Assembly (NCBI RefSeq): GCF_031679605.1
Contig: NZ_CP117522.1
Location: 4,960,001-5,024,000 of the forward strand
DNA from: Streptomyces luomodiensis
Lineage (GTDB): Bacteria > Actinomycetota > Actinomycetes > Streptomycetales > Streptomycetaceae
Length of the DNA: 64,000 nucleotides
Direction: 5' to 3'
This document shows positions 54,177 through 61,562 of this stretch, piece by piece; position 1 is the stretch's first letter; each line of letters starts with the position of its first letter. Both the position numbers and the translations under genes were made by a program. The notes under the pieces were generated by a model. It saw only the letters and a program-made list of their open reading frames with translations, searched no databases and was not told where the DNA came from.

Positions 54177-55625
54177 GTGACCGCCATCCAGCAGGACCAC
54201 CCGCCCGAGCAGCCCCGCCCCTCCGACCAGGCCCATGGCCACGGCCACGGACACGCCGACGGCCATGCGCACGGCCACTCCCACGGCCATTCCCATGGCC
54301 ACGGTCCGGCCACCCCTGTCTCGGCCCGCCTCCGCAAGGTCATCGCGGCGGTGCTCATCCCCTTCACCGTCGCCGTCGTCGCCGGTCTGATCGTGCTCTG
54401 GCCGGGCGGCACACCCGACCACAAGGCGAACGGCCGCAGCGGCCTCGGCTTTGACCAGCAGACCGTCGCGGGGCGAGTGGTGAAGGTCGAGGAGGTGAAC
54501 TGCGCCGATGTCAACGCCCAGCCGCAGGCGCCCACCGAGCCCGGCCAGGACAGCGCCGCCCAGAACGGCGCCTCCGGGCAGGGCGGGAAGAACAGCGTCT
54601 GCGAGAAGGCCACCATCGAGGTCACCTCGGGCAAGGACAAAGGCCGCACCTTCCCCGAAATCGTCCAGCCCAATGCCTCACGCCACTTCAGCGCCGGGCA
54701 GGAGCTGAAGCTGGCATACGCTCCCAAGGCGCCCAAGGACCTCCAGTACTCCGTGTCCGACGTCGACCGGTCGATGCCGATGGCGCTGCTCGCGGGGCTG
54801 TTCGCGCTCGCCGTCGTGGTGGTGGGGCGGCTGCGCGGGGTGTTCGCGCTGGTGGCGCTGGCCATCAGTTTCGGCGTGCTGACACTGTTCATCCTCCCGG
54901 CGATACTCCAGGGTTCCAATCCGCTGGTGGTCGCGGTCGTCGGGGGCAGCGCGATCATGCTGCTGGCGCTCTATATGTGCCACGGCCTGACGGCGCGTAC
55001 ATCGGTCGCCGTGCTCGGCACGCTGGTGTCACTGCTGCTGATCGGGGTGCTCGGCTCGCTGTTCATCGGCTGGGCGAGCCTGACCGGCAACACCGACGAC
55101 CAGACCGGGCTGGTACACGGCCTCTATCCGAACATCGAAATACGCGGGTTGCTGCTCGCAGGCGTGATCATCGGCTCGCTGGGGGTGCTGGACGATGTGA
55201 CGGTCACCCAGACCTCGGCGGTCTGGGAGCTGCGGGACGCGGACCCGACCGCGTCCCGGCGCACGCTCTACGGGGCGGCGATGCGGATCGGGCGGGACCA
55301 CATCGCCTCCGTCGTGAACACCCTGGTGCTGGCCTACGCGGGGGCGTCGCTTCCGCTGCTGCTGCTGTTCTCCATCGCGGACAGCAGCGTGGGCACGGTC
55401 GCCACGAGCGAGATCGTGGCGGAGGAGATCGTACGGACGCTCGTGGGCAGCATCGGGCTCGTCGCCTCGGTGCCGGTGACCACGGCGCTGGCCGTGCTCG
55501 TGGTCTCGGCGGACCGTGCGCCGGCGGCGGCCGGCGGCGGGGAGCGAACCGGCACGGGCGCCCAGGGAGCCTCCCGGACCGGCCGGGGCGGACGCGGGCG
55601 GCGGCGCCGGGCGAAGACCCGCTGA
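54177..55625 (+). CDS. YibE/F-family membrane protein with His-rich N-terminus
   Basis: 482 residues. The cytoplasmic N-terminus carries a His-Gly/Ala/Ser run of about twelve histidines (residues 20-45), likely to bind divalent metal. One helix (about 58-78) is followed by an extracellular domain (80-195) and six or seven helices forming the YibE/F domain (about 200-440), with DDVTVTQTSAVWELRDADP (about 340-358) as a conserved cytoplasmic loop. The C-terminus is Gly/Arg-rich. YibE/F function is not settled. GTG start at 54177 with no clear ribosome site; possibly leaderless. It is divergent from thiC. Confidence 0.82.
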   Translation: MTAIQQDHPPEQPRPSDQAHGHGHGHADGHAHGHSHGHSHGHGPATPVSARLRKVIAAVLIPFTVAVVAGLIVLWPGGTPDHKANGRSGLGFDQQTVAGRVVKVEEVNCADVNAQPQAPTEPGQDSAAQNGASGQGGKNSVCEKATIEVTSGKDKGRTFPEIVQPNASRHFSAGQELKLAYAPKAPKDLQYSVSDVDRSMPMALLAGLFALAVVVVGRLRGVFALVALAISFGVLTLFILPAILQGSNPLVVAVVGGSAIMLLALYMCHGLTARTSVAVLGTLVSLLLIGVLGSLFIGWASLTGNTDDQTGLVHGLYPNIEIRGLLLAGVIIGSLGVLDDVTVTQTSAVWELRDADPTASRRTLYGAAMRIGRDHIASVVNTLVLAYAGASLPLLLLFSIADSSVGTVATSEIVAEEIVRTLVGSIGLVASVPVTTALAVLVVSADRAPAAAGGGERTGTGAQGASRTGRGGRGRRRRAKTR

Positions 55626-55647
55626 GCCGGCCGGGGCACGCCACCCC

Positions 55648-55806
55648 GGCGGTTCGCGGGTCCCGACCCGGCGGTTCGCGGGTCCCGGCCCGGCGGTTCC
55701 CGGGTCCCGACCGCGCCGCCGGGCACCAGCCGCGCCGTCACGCACCGACCTCGCCGTCACGCCGCGCCGTCACGCACCGACCGCGCTGTCACGCACCGAC
55801 CGCGCG
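55648..55806. repeat. Two adjacent tandem-repeat families downstream of ssgA
   Basis: Three 22-bp units GGCGGTTCGCGGGTCCCGACC (starts 55648, 55670, 55692) are followed by about four 19-20 bp units of the type CGCGCCGTCACGCACCGACC (55731-55806). They lie in the 207-bp spacer between the convergent yibE/F-like and ssgA genes. Confidence 0.85.
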
Positions 55807-55832
55807 CCGGCCTCGGCCCGCGCATCCGGCGC

Positions 55833-56240
55833 TCAGCCCGCGTACCGGTCCTCGGCCAGGATGCGGTCGAGCTCGGCGTCGAGGTCGCCGACCGGATCGC
55901 AGGCCATCGGCTCCTGGCCGAAAGGCACCACCCGGTCCGTCCGGTCCAGGAAGGCCACCAGGGGAGCGGCCCCGGCCCGGAACAGGGCCCGCTCACAGCC
56001 CACCTGGAGTCTGATGAAGACGTCGGAAAGCCCCTCGGGCGAAGCGGGGGCGATGCGCACATCCCCCTCGCCGGTGGGTCTGCTCAACCCGTCCAGCAGC
56101 AGCTCCCGGGCGAAGGACCAGCTCACCGGCGCATCACCGGGCAGATGGAAGGTGATCTCGACCGCATAGGGGTCACTGCTGTCGTAGGACAGCTCGACCG
56201 GGATCCGGAAGGAGAGATCCTGCGACACCAGGAAGGTCAT
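55833..56240 (-). CDS. ssgA: SsgA-type sporulation/cell division activator (SALP family)
   Basis: 135 residues. From MTFLVSQDLSFRIPVELSYD onward the sequence follows S. coelicolor SsgA closely: DPYAVEITFHLPGDAPVSWSFARELLLDGL, FRAGAAPLVAFLDRTD and RILAED at the end. SsgA-like proteins are specific to morphologically complex actinomycetes. SsgA selects septum sites by positioning SsgB and then FtsZ during sporulation, and also marks growing tips. ATG 56240 is preferred from this alignment; in-frame starts at 56270 and 56279 add up to 13 residues. The usual neighbour ssgR (an IclR activator) is missing upstream. Confidence 0.93.
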   Translation of the reverse strand: MTFLVSQDLSFRIPVELSYDSSDPYAVEITFHLPGDAPVSWSFARELLLDGLSRPTGEGDVRIAPASPEGLSDVFIRLQVGCERALFRAGAAPLVAFLDRTDRVVPFGQEPMACDPVGDLDAELDRILAEDRYAG

Positions 56241-56876
56241 CGTCACTTCCGCCTGGACTGTGTCACGCATGTCACGCATCGTTCGCCGCCCCGGGTTGTT
56301 TTCGCTTGGCCGCCGACTCTGGAGAGTAGCGACTCGATTGCGCTGCGGAGTCGGTTTGCCTCATGTGAGGGAACGAAAATGGCCAGTGTTGCCGTGGGGA
56401 GACCCACGCGTCCGGACGGTGCCGTCCCGGTGGGCGGGGGATCGGGGCCGGCGCACCGGCCATATCGAAGATCGCTGTCGTCAACAGGCACCCCCGGGGT
56501 GTGTTGCGAGGCAGACGCCGAAAGGAAGAGCGAGGAAGAACGCCGAGGACTCGCACTCTAACGGCAGGGGTGTCGCCGGGCCGTGCTCCCGCCCCGGCGG
56601 TATCCCTCGCGCGGCGTATCCGCGCGAGGCGGGGTCCGACAGGGCCCGCCCGCGCAATGCGACAGGTCCTGGGGGAACGCGACGGGAAACGCGACAGGCC
56701 CTGGGGGCGCGTCAGGCCGACGGAGACGCGTCAGCCCCTGAGGGACCCGTCAGACCCGACCGGAATCCGTCAGACCGGCGGGAACGAGCAAGGGCCCCCG
56801 GGGACGTGCCGAGCGCGCCGTGCGTGGAGACATGCCGAGCGCGCCATGGGGACGCGTCGAGCGCCGTGGGGGCACG
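56241..56876. promoter_or_regulatory. ssgA upstream region with inverted CGACTC motifs and a decayed repeat array
   Basis: 636 bp without a convincing gene. CGACTC occurs at 56314-56319 and 56330-56335, with GAGTCG at 56348-56353, so the last two form an inverted repeat about 90 bp upstream of ssgA. From about 56640 to 56880 it has repeated GCGACAGG..CTGGGG and CGTCAG(A/C)CC units, similar to the array at 37.0-37.3 kb. No IclR-type helix-turn-helix is encoded on either strand. Two short frames (31 and 61 codons) were not accepted. Confidence 0.55.
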
Positions 56877-57071
56877 TCAGGAGGTGAACTTCCGTACGAC
56901 GTAGATCAGCCCGGCGATCAGCGCCACCAGCAGCAGCGCCTTGAAGACGAGGCTCACCACGAACCCGATCACGCTCATGATCAGGCCGCCGAACACGGCG
57001 AGGACGAGGACCGGTATCGCGATCCAGGTCACCCACCACGGCAACCCCTGGAATATCCCCTTCGTGGTCAC
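56877..57071 (-). CDS. Small membrane protein, DUF5326 family
   Basis: 64 residues. A short N-terminus with FQGLPWWVTWIAIP is followed by two hydrophobic helices (about 13-33 and 36-56) ending in VVRKFTS. This matches the Streptomyces DUF5326 family as remembered; its function is unknown. The GTG at 57071 has AGGGAG four bases upstream and is flanked by GTCACGTGAC. Single gene. Confidence 0.75.
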   Translation of the reverse strand: MTTKGIFQGLPWWVTWIAIPVLVLAVFGGLIMSVIGFVVSLVFKALLLVALIAGLIYVVRKFTS

Positions 57072-57263
57072 GTGACTCCCTGCTTTCTCTGCACGCCGTG
57101 GGCCCGGCACCGACGGCCGGTCCGCCCTGCCGTCGATGCTAGGACGGGACGGAAGCGCGCGGGCGGCCCGCGCCCCCCGTCCTCCCCTGACCGAACCCCT
57201 ACGGGACCGGCCCGCGGAACATCAGCTCCACGATGGACCAGACGGCGACAGCCCTCCGGGGGC

Positions 57264-57581
57264 TCAGCCCTCCGGCGGCGAGAACACCACCAGCACCCGC
57301 AGGTCCTCGGTGATGTGGTGGAACTTGTGCGCCGTGCCCGCCGGTACGTACACCACGCTGCCCCGCGCCACCTGCGTCGTCTCCATCCCCACCGTGATCG
57401 ACGCCCGGCCGCTCACCACCATGTACACCTCGTCCTGGCCGTGCGGCGACTGCGGGTCGGCCTGGCCCGCGTCCAGCGCGTACAGCCCCACGGACATGTT
57501 CCGCTCCCGCAGGAACTGTAGATACGCGCCGTTGTTCGCGGCGCGCTCCGCCTCCAGCTCATCCAGCCGGAACGCCTTCAT
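57264..57581 (-). CDS. Small cupin-domain protein
   Basis: 105 residues, a single cupin barrel. Cupin motif 1 is roughly PHGQDEVYMVVSGRASI (His and Glu ligands), motif 2 PAGTAHKFHHI (His). Such proteins bind a metal and act as dioxygenases, isomerases or sensors; the role here is unknown. The ATG at 57581 has GGAGAGG upstream. It is divergent from the PF04020 membrane protein. Confidence 0.85.
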   Translation of the reverse strand: MKAFRLDELEAERAANNGAYLQFLRERNMSVGLYALDAGQADPQSPHGQDEVYMVVSGRASITVGMETTQVARGSVVYVPAGTAHKFHHITEDLRVLVVFSPPEG

Positions 57582-57647
57582 TCGCCTCTCCACCCCTGTG
57601 TACGGTGCCCCTGCCTGTGGCGGGGCCGGTCTGCGACGATCTCAGCC

Positions 57648-58028
57648 ATGAAGAATTTTCTCGTCAAGACGATCGCGAACGCCGGTGCCCTCGGCGTCGC
57701 CATCTGGCTGCTCAAGGACATCACGCTCACCGGTGAGAACACCGGCCGCAAGGCACTCACCCTCATTCTGGTCGCGCTGGTCTTCGGCGTGGTGAACGTG
57801 GTGGTCAAGCCGATCGTCAAGCTCCTGGCCTTCCCGTTGTTCATCCTGACCCTGGGGCTGATCACGCTGGTGATCAACGCCCTGATGCTGCTGCTGACCT
57901 CATGGCTGGCCGGAAAGCTGGATCTCAGCTTCCATGTGGACGGTTTCGGCACCGCCGTGCTCGGCGGTCTGATCGTCGCCATAGTCGCGTGGGCCCTTCA
58001 CGTCGTGCTGCCCGAGGACGATGACTGA
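57648..58028 (+). CDS. PF04020-type (phage holin family 4) membrane protein
   Basis: 126 residues with four hydrophobic helices (about 8-24, 36-55, 58-82, 104-121) and the family-typical GVVNVVVKPIVKLLAFPLFILTLGLITLVINALMLLL. Despite the name, these chromosomal proteins are not lysis holins; the function is unknown. It ends 12 bp before ptpA and is probably cotranscribed with it. Confidence 0.88.
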   Translation: MKNFLVKTIANAGALGVAIWLLKDITLTGENTGRKALTLILVALVFGVVNVVVKPIVKLLAFPLFILTLGLITLVINALMLLLTSWLAGKLDLSFHVDGFGTAVLGGLIVAIVAWALHVVLPEDDD

Positions 58029-58040
58029 TCACGGCCGGAG

Positions 58041-58685
58041 ATGATGGACGGCATGAGAGACCCGTCGCCCTACCGTGTCTGCTTCGTCTGCACCGGCAAC
58101 ATATGCCGCTCGCCGATGGCCGAATCCGTCTTCCGCTTCCATGCCGAGGAAGCCGGGCTGGACGGTCGCGTCGAGGTGGACAGCGCGGGCACCGGGCCCT
58201 GGCACGAGGGCGACGGGGCCGACCGCCGTGCCGTCGACGTGCTCACCGCCCACGGCTATGAGCAGGATCACATCGCGCGCCAGTTCCGGGCCGAGTGGTT
58301 CGAACGCCTCGATCTGGTCATCGCCTTGGACAGCGGCCATCTGCATGAGCTGCGCGCGCTCGCGCCGACCCCGCACGACGCCGCGAAGGTGCGGCTGCTG
58401 CGGAGTTACGATCCGGACGCGGACCAGGACGCGCTGGGCGGCCTCGATGTGCCGGACCCCTACTTCGGCGGGACGGACGACTTCGAGGAGTGCCTGGAGA
58501 TGATCGAGGCCGCCAGCGGCGGGCTGCTGGACGCGGTCGCCGAGGCCCTCGACGCCGCGGAGCGGACCGGAAGCACGGCGCGCGCCGAGAGTGCCGAGAA
58601 CAGCACCCAGGGCGCCCAGAGCGCCGAGAACACGGAGAACGCGCCGGCCGCCGATGGCCCGGACGCGGGAAAGGAGCCCGTATGA
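58041..58685 (+). CDS. ptpA: Low-molecular-weight protein tyrosine phosphatase
   Basis: 214 residues. The P-loop Cys17-x5-Arg23 (VCTGNICRSP) and the general-acid Asp in VPDPYFGG (about 137) are intact. PtpA of S. coelicolor affects antibiotic and secondary metabolism (family knowledge). Compared with the usual 160-165 residues this protein has about 45 extra C-terminal residues, a Glu/Asn/Ala-rich tail. The start is ambiguous between ATGs at 58041, 58044 and 58053; the last gives the family-like start. Its stop overlaps the next gene (ATGA). Confidence 0.93.
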   Translation: MMDGMRDPSPYRVCFVCTGNICRSPMAESVFRFHAEEAGLDGRVEVDSAGTGPWHEGDGADRRAVDVLTAHGYEQDHIARQFRAEWFERLDLVIALDSGHLHELRALAPTPHDAAKVRLLRSYDPDADQDALGGLDVPDPYFGGTDDFEECLEMIEAASGGLLDAVAEALDAAERTGSTARAESAENSTQGAQSAENTENAPAADGPDAGKEPV

Positions 58686-59809
58686 CCGGTGACGGTACCC
58701 GCGCCGTACGGGCCGGACTGCCCGAGGCCGAGGCGTACGCGCCGACGCTGCCCGGCCCGGTATTCGCCGCCCACTTCCACCTTCCCGGCGACGCCGTCGG
58801 CCCCTACACCTACGGCCGGGACGCCAACCCCACCTGGTCCCTGCTGGAGCGGGCGATCAGCGAGCTGGAGTCACCGGGCACCGACGCCGAGACGGTCGTC
58901 TTCTCCTCCGGCATGGGTGCGATCTCGGCCGTACTGCTGTCCCAGCTGCGCCAGGGCGAGGCGGCCGTCCTGCCGTCCGACGGCTATCAGCTGCTCCCGG
59001 CGCTGATCGAGCGGCTGGAGGGTTACGGCGTCACGGTGCGCACCGCCCCGACCGGCGAGGACGCCCAGCTGGCCGTGCTGGACGAGCGGACGAAACTGCT
59101 GTGGCTGGAAACCCCGTCCAATCCCGGACTGGACGTCTGCGACATCCGCCGGCTGGCCGCGGCCGCGCACGCCCGCGGTGCGCTGGTCGCCGTCGACAAC
59201 ACCCTCGCCACCCCGCTCGGCCAGCGCCCGCTGGAGCTCGGCGCGGACTTCGCCGTGGCCAGCGGCACCAAGGCGCTCACCGGCCATGGCGATGTGCTGC
59301 TCGGCTATGTGACCTGCCGCGATCCCCGGCTGGCCGCCGAGGTGCGGGCCTGGCGCAAGACGGTCGGCGCTATCCCCGGCCCCATGGAGGCATGGCTCGC
59401 CCACCGTTCCCTGGCCACCCTCCAGCTGCGCGTCGACCGCCAGGCGGCGACCGCCCTGGCCCTCGCCGAGGCGCTGCGCGACCGCCCCGAGATCGCCGGG
59501 TTGCGCCACCCCGGTCTGCCGACCGATCCGGCGCACCGGCTCGCGGTGGAGCAGATGCGCGGTGGGCGCTTCGGCTGCGTGGTCTCCTTCACCCTCCCGG
59601 ACAAGGCGCATGCGGAGCGCTTCCTGGCCGAGCTGCGGCTGGTGGACGACGCGACCAGCTTCGGCGGGGTGCGCTCCACGGCGGAGCGGCGCGGACGGTG
59701 GGGCGGCGACGCCGTACCCGAGGGTTTCATCCGGTTCTCGGTGGGCGCCGAGGATCCGGACGACCTGATCGCCGATGTGCTGCGGGCGCTCGACACGGCA
59801 CGCGCGTAA
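58682..59809 (+). CDS. Cystathionine gamma-lyase/synthase-type PLP enzyme
   Basis: 375 residues of the Cys/Met metabolism PLP family. Features: YTYGRDANPTWSLLE near the N-terminus, WLETPSNPGLDVCDI, VDNTLATP, the PLP Lys in ASGTKALTGHGD (about 199) and SFGGVRSTAERRGRW near the C-terminus. It could form or cleave cystathionine (trans-sulfuration); sequence alone does not decide. It is coupled to ptpA by an ATGA overlap with AAGGAG upstream, a link that is conserved in S. coelicolor as far as I recall. Ends in a strong hairpin. Confidence 0.9.
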   Translation: MTGDGTRAVRAGLPEAEAYAPTLPGPVFAAHFHLPGDAVGPYTYGRDANPTWSLLERAISELESPGTDAETVVFSSGMGAISAVLLSQLRQGEAAVLPSDGYQLLPALIERLEGYGVTVRTAPTGEDAQLAVLDERTKLLWLETPSNPGLDVCDIRRLAAAAHARGALVAVDNTLATPLGQRPLELGADFAVASGTKALTGHGDVLLGYVTCRDPRLAAEVRAWRKTVGAIPGPMEAWLAHRSLATLQLRVDRQAATALALAEALRDRPEIAGLRHPGLPTDPAHRLAVEQMRGGRFGCVVSFTLPDKAHAERFLAELRLVDDATSFGGVRSTAERRGRWGGDAVPEGFIRFSVGAEDPDDLIADVLRALDTARA

Positions 59810-59888
59810 ACGGGTAACCGAACCGGGGCGAGTGACTGAAGCCGGGAAAAGAGAGCCGGTGGCTGAAACCGACCGGGTAGACCTGTGC

Positions 59889-59927
59889 GGGCGTCTCAAG
59901 CCTCCCCCCTCGTGGCTTGAGACGCCC
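59889..59927 (+). terminator. Hairpin terminator after the Cys/Met PLP gene
   Basis: GGGCGTCTCAAGCC (59889-59902) and GGCTTGAGACGCCC (59914-59927), a perfect 14-bp stem with an 11-base loop. Confidence 0.9.
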
Positions 59928-60063
59928 CGGCTCTCCCCGTGGAGAACCGCTCGAACAAGGCTAGTTGACTCAGCGTCAGTGTCCAATCACAGTAGCGACA
60001 TGGACCTATCGGCATATTTATAGTTGGCATGCGGTCGGGGCGGGACGAGGCGAGGGGAACCGC

Positions 60064-60960
60064 ATGGATCTAGCCCTCTTACGCACCTTTGTCACGGTTC
60101 ACCGCGCCGGGTCCTTCACCCGCGCCGCCGGGCTGCTCGGGCTCTCCCAGCCCGCCGTCACCGGCCAGATACGCACCCTGGAGCGGCAGCTGGGCCGCCC
60201 CCTGTTCCTCCGTACGGCGCGCGGCGTCGTCCCCACCACCGTCGGGGACGAACTCGCCCACAAGGCAGCGCCACATCTCGACGCCCTGGTGGAGATCACC
60301 GAGACAGGTCTGGACGACCGCTCCCCGCTGCGCACCCTGCATCTCGCGGGCCCTCCGGAGTTCACCGCGCTGCGCGCCCTGCCCGCGCTGACCACCCTCG
60401 TCACCCAGGGCCTGGCGGTGCGCTGCGCCTTCGGCAGCGCCGAGGAGCTGTTCGAGGGACTCGGCGCCGGCCACCACGACCTGGCCATCGCCACCGCCCG
60501 GCCACGCGGCCGGCTGCTGGCCGCCACCCCGCTGTGCGACGAGGAGCACGTGCTGGTCGCCGCCCCCCGCTGGGCCGCCCGGCTCGGCGGGCCCGCGGTG
60601 CTCCAGATGAAGGGGGTGAGCGCGCTGGAGGCGCTGCCCGTCGTCGAGGTGCACGAGAGCCTGCCGCTGGTCACCCGCTACTGGTCGGCCGTCTTCGACG
60701 CCCGTCCGGTCACCGCCGGCACGATCATCGCGCCCGATCTGCGCGCGGTGCTGGCGTGCGTCGCGGAGGGCGCCGGGCTCGGCGTCCTGCCGCGCTATCT
60801 GTGCATGGACGCGCTGGACGCGGGGGAGGTGGTGGCGCTGCTCAATCCGCCGGTGCCGCCGCTGCGTACCTATTTCCTGGTGGTCCGGACGGGGGCGCTC
60901 GCCCTGCCGCATATCGCGCGGGCGCACGAGTGGCTGTTACGCGCGGCTGTCGACTGGTGA
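60064..60960 (+). CDS. LysR-family regulator with two TTA codons
   Basis: 298 residues. The N-terminal winged helix (about 3-60, FVTVHRAGSFTRAAGLLGLSQPAVTGQIRTLERQLG) is followed by a LysR substrate-binding domain (about 85-292). The gene contains two TTA leucine codons, at 60079-60081 (codon 6) and 60937-60939 (codon 292). TTA codons need the bldA tRNA in Streptomyces, so translation should be tied to development. AGGGGAA precedes the ATG. The AT-rich leader (59960-60030) is likely its promoter. The regulated target is unknown; neighbours are a terminator-ended PLP gene and a Nudix gene. Confidence 0.92.
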   Translation: MDLALLRTFVTVHRAGSFTRAAGLLGLSQPAVTGQIRTLERQLGRPLFLRTARGVVPTTVGDELAHKAAPHLDALVEITETGLDDRSPLRTLHLAGPPEFTALRALPALTTLVTQGLAVRCAFGSAEELFEGLGAGHHDLAIATARPRGRLLAATPLCDEEHVLVAAPRWAARLGGPAVLQMKGVSALEALPVVEVHESLPLVTRYWSAVFDARPVTAGTIIAPDLRAVLACVAEGAGLGVLPRYLCMDALDAGEVVALLNPPVPPLRTYFLVVRTGALALPHIARAHEWLLRAAVDW

Positions 60961-60993
60961 GTAAGTGGTTTCGCGGGACGAAAGGCGCGGCAG

Positions 60994-61491
60994 ATGTCCT
61001 GCATGACCGAACGACCCGTGGTCAAACGCACCGCCCGCGCCATTCTGCTCGAGGGCGACACCGCCCCCCGGATGATTTTGATCAAGCGCACCAAGCCCGG
61101 CCAGCCGCCCTATTGGATCACTCCGGGCGGCGGGATGGAGCCCGAGGACCCGACCGTCGTCGAGGCCCTGCACCGCGAGGTGGACGAGGAGCTGGGCGCG
61201 AAGGTGACGGATGTGGTGCCCGCCTTCGTCGACACCGTCCCGCACCCCGACGACGGGAGCGCGGACGGCGTCAAGGTGCAGCACTTCTTCGTCTGCCGAC
61301 TCGCCTCGATGGATCTCACCCGGCGGCACGGCCCGGAGGTGGACGAACCGTGCGGGGAGTACGAGGTGGTCAGCGTGCCGTTCACCCGCGAGGGGATCGC
61401 CTCGGTCGAGGTGGTGCCGCCGTCGCTGCGGGCCTACCTCGAGGCGAACGTCGAGGGTGTGCGGGCCCTGCTCGCGGACGACCTCGGCTAG
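60994..61491 (+). CDS. Nudix hydrolase
   Basis: 165 residues. The Nudix helix is recognisable at about 44-70, GGGMEPEDPTVVEALHREVDEELGA, with REVDEELG exact. The loop between the Gly and the first conserved Glu is one residue longer than the standard Gx5Ex7REUXEEXGU and places Asp/Pro there. Hydrolyses a nucleoside-diphosphate-linked compound, identity unknown. AAAGG lies eight bases before the ATG at 60994. Same direction as the LysR gene, 33 bp after it. Confidence 0.88.
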   Translation: MSCMTERPVVKRTARAILLEGDTAPRMILIKRTKPGQPPYWITPGGGMEPEDPTVVEALHREVDEELGAKVTDVVPAFVDTVPHPDDGSADGVKVQHFFVCRLASMDLTRRHGPEVDEPCGEYEVVSVPFTREGIASVEVVPPSLRAYLEANVEGVRALLADDLG

Positions 61492-61498
61492 GAGGCGG

Positions 61499-61524
61499 GG
61501 CCGGGGCGGGCCCCCGCCCCGGCC
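61499..61524. terminator. Bidirectional hairpin between Nudix and PPOX-repeat genes
   Basis: GGCCGGGGCG (61499-61508) and CGCCCCGGCC (61515-61524), perfect 10-bp stem, 6-base loop, between converging genes. Confidence 0.7.
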
Positions 61525-61562
61525 GATCCTCGCCTGATCCGCGCCGCACCACGTCCGCGTGG

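Noticed and set aside
56272..56563. Small ORFs upstream of ssgA (minus 56272-56364; plus 56381-56563)
   Set aside because: No homology recognised, and the plus frame has average composition; kept only as part of the upstream-region description.
57648..58028. Phage lysis holin
   Set aside because: The PF04020 name is historical; the gene lies in conserved chromosomal context beside ptpA with no phage genes.
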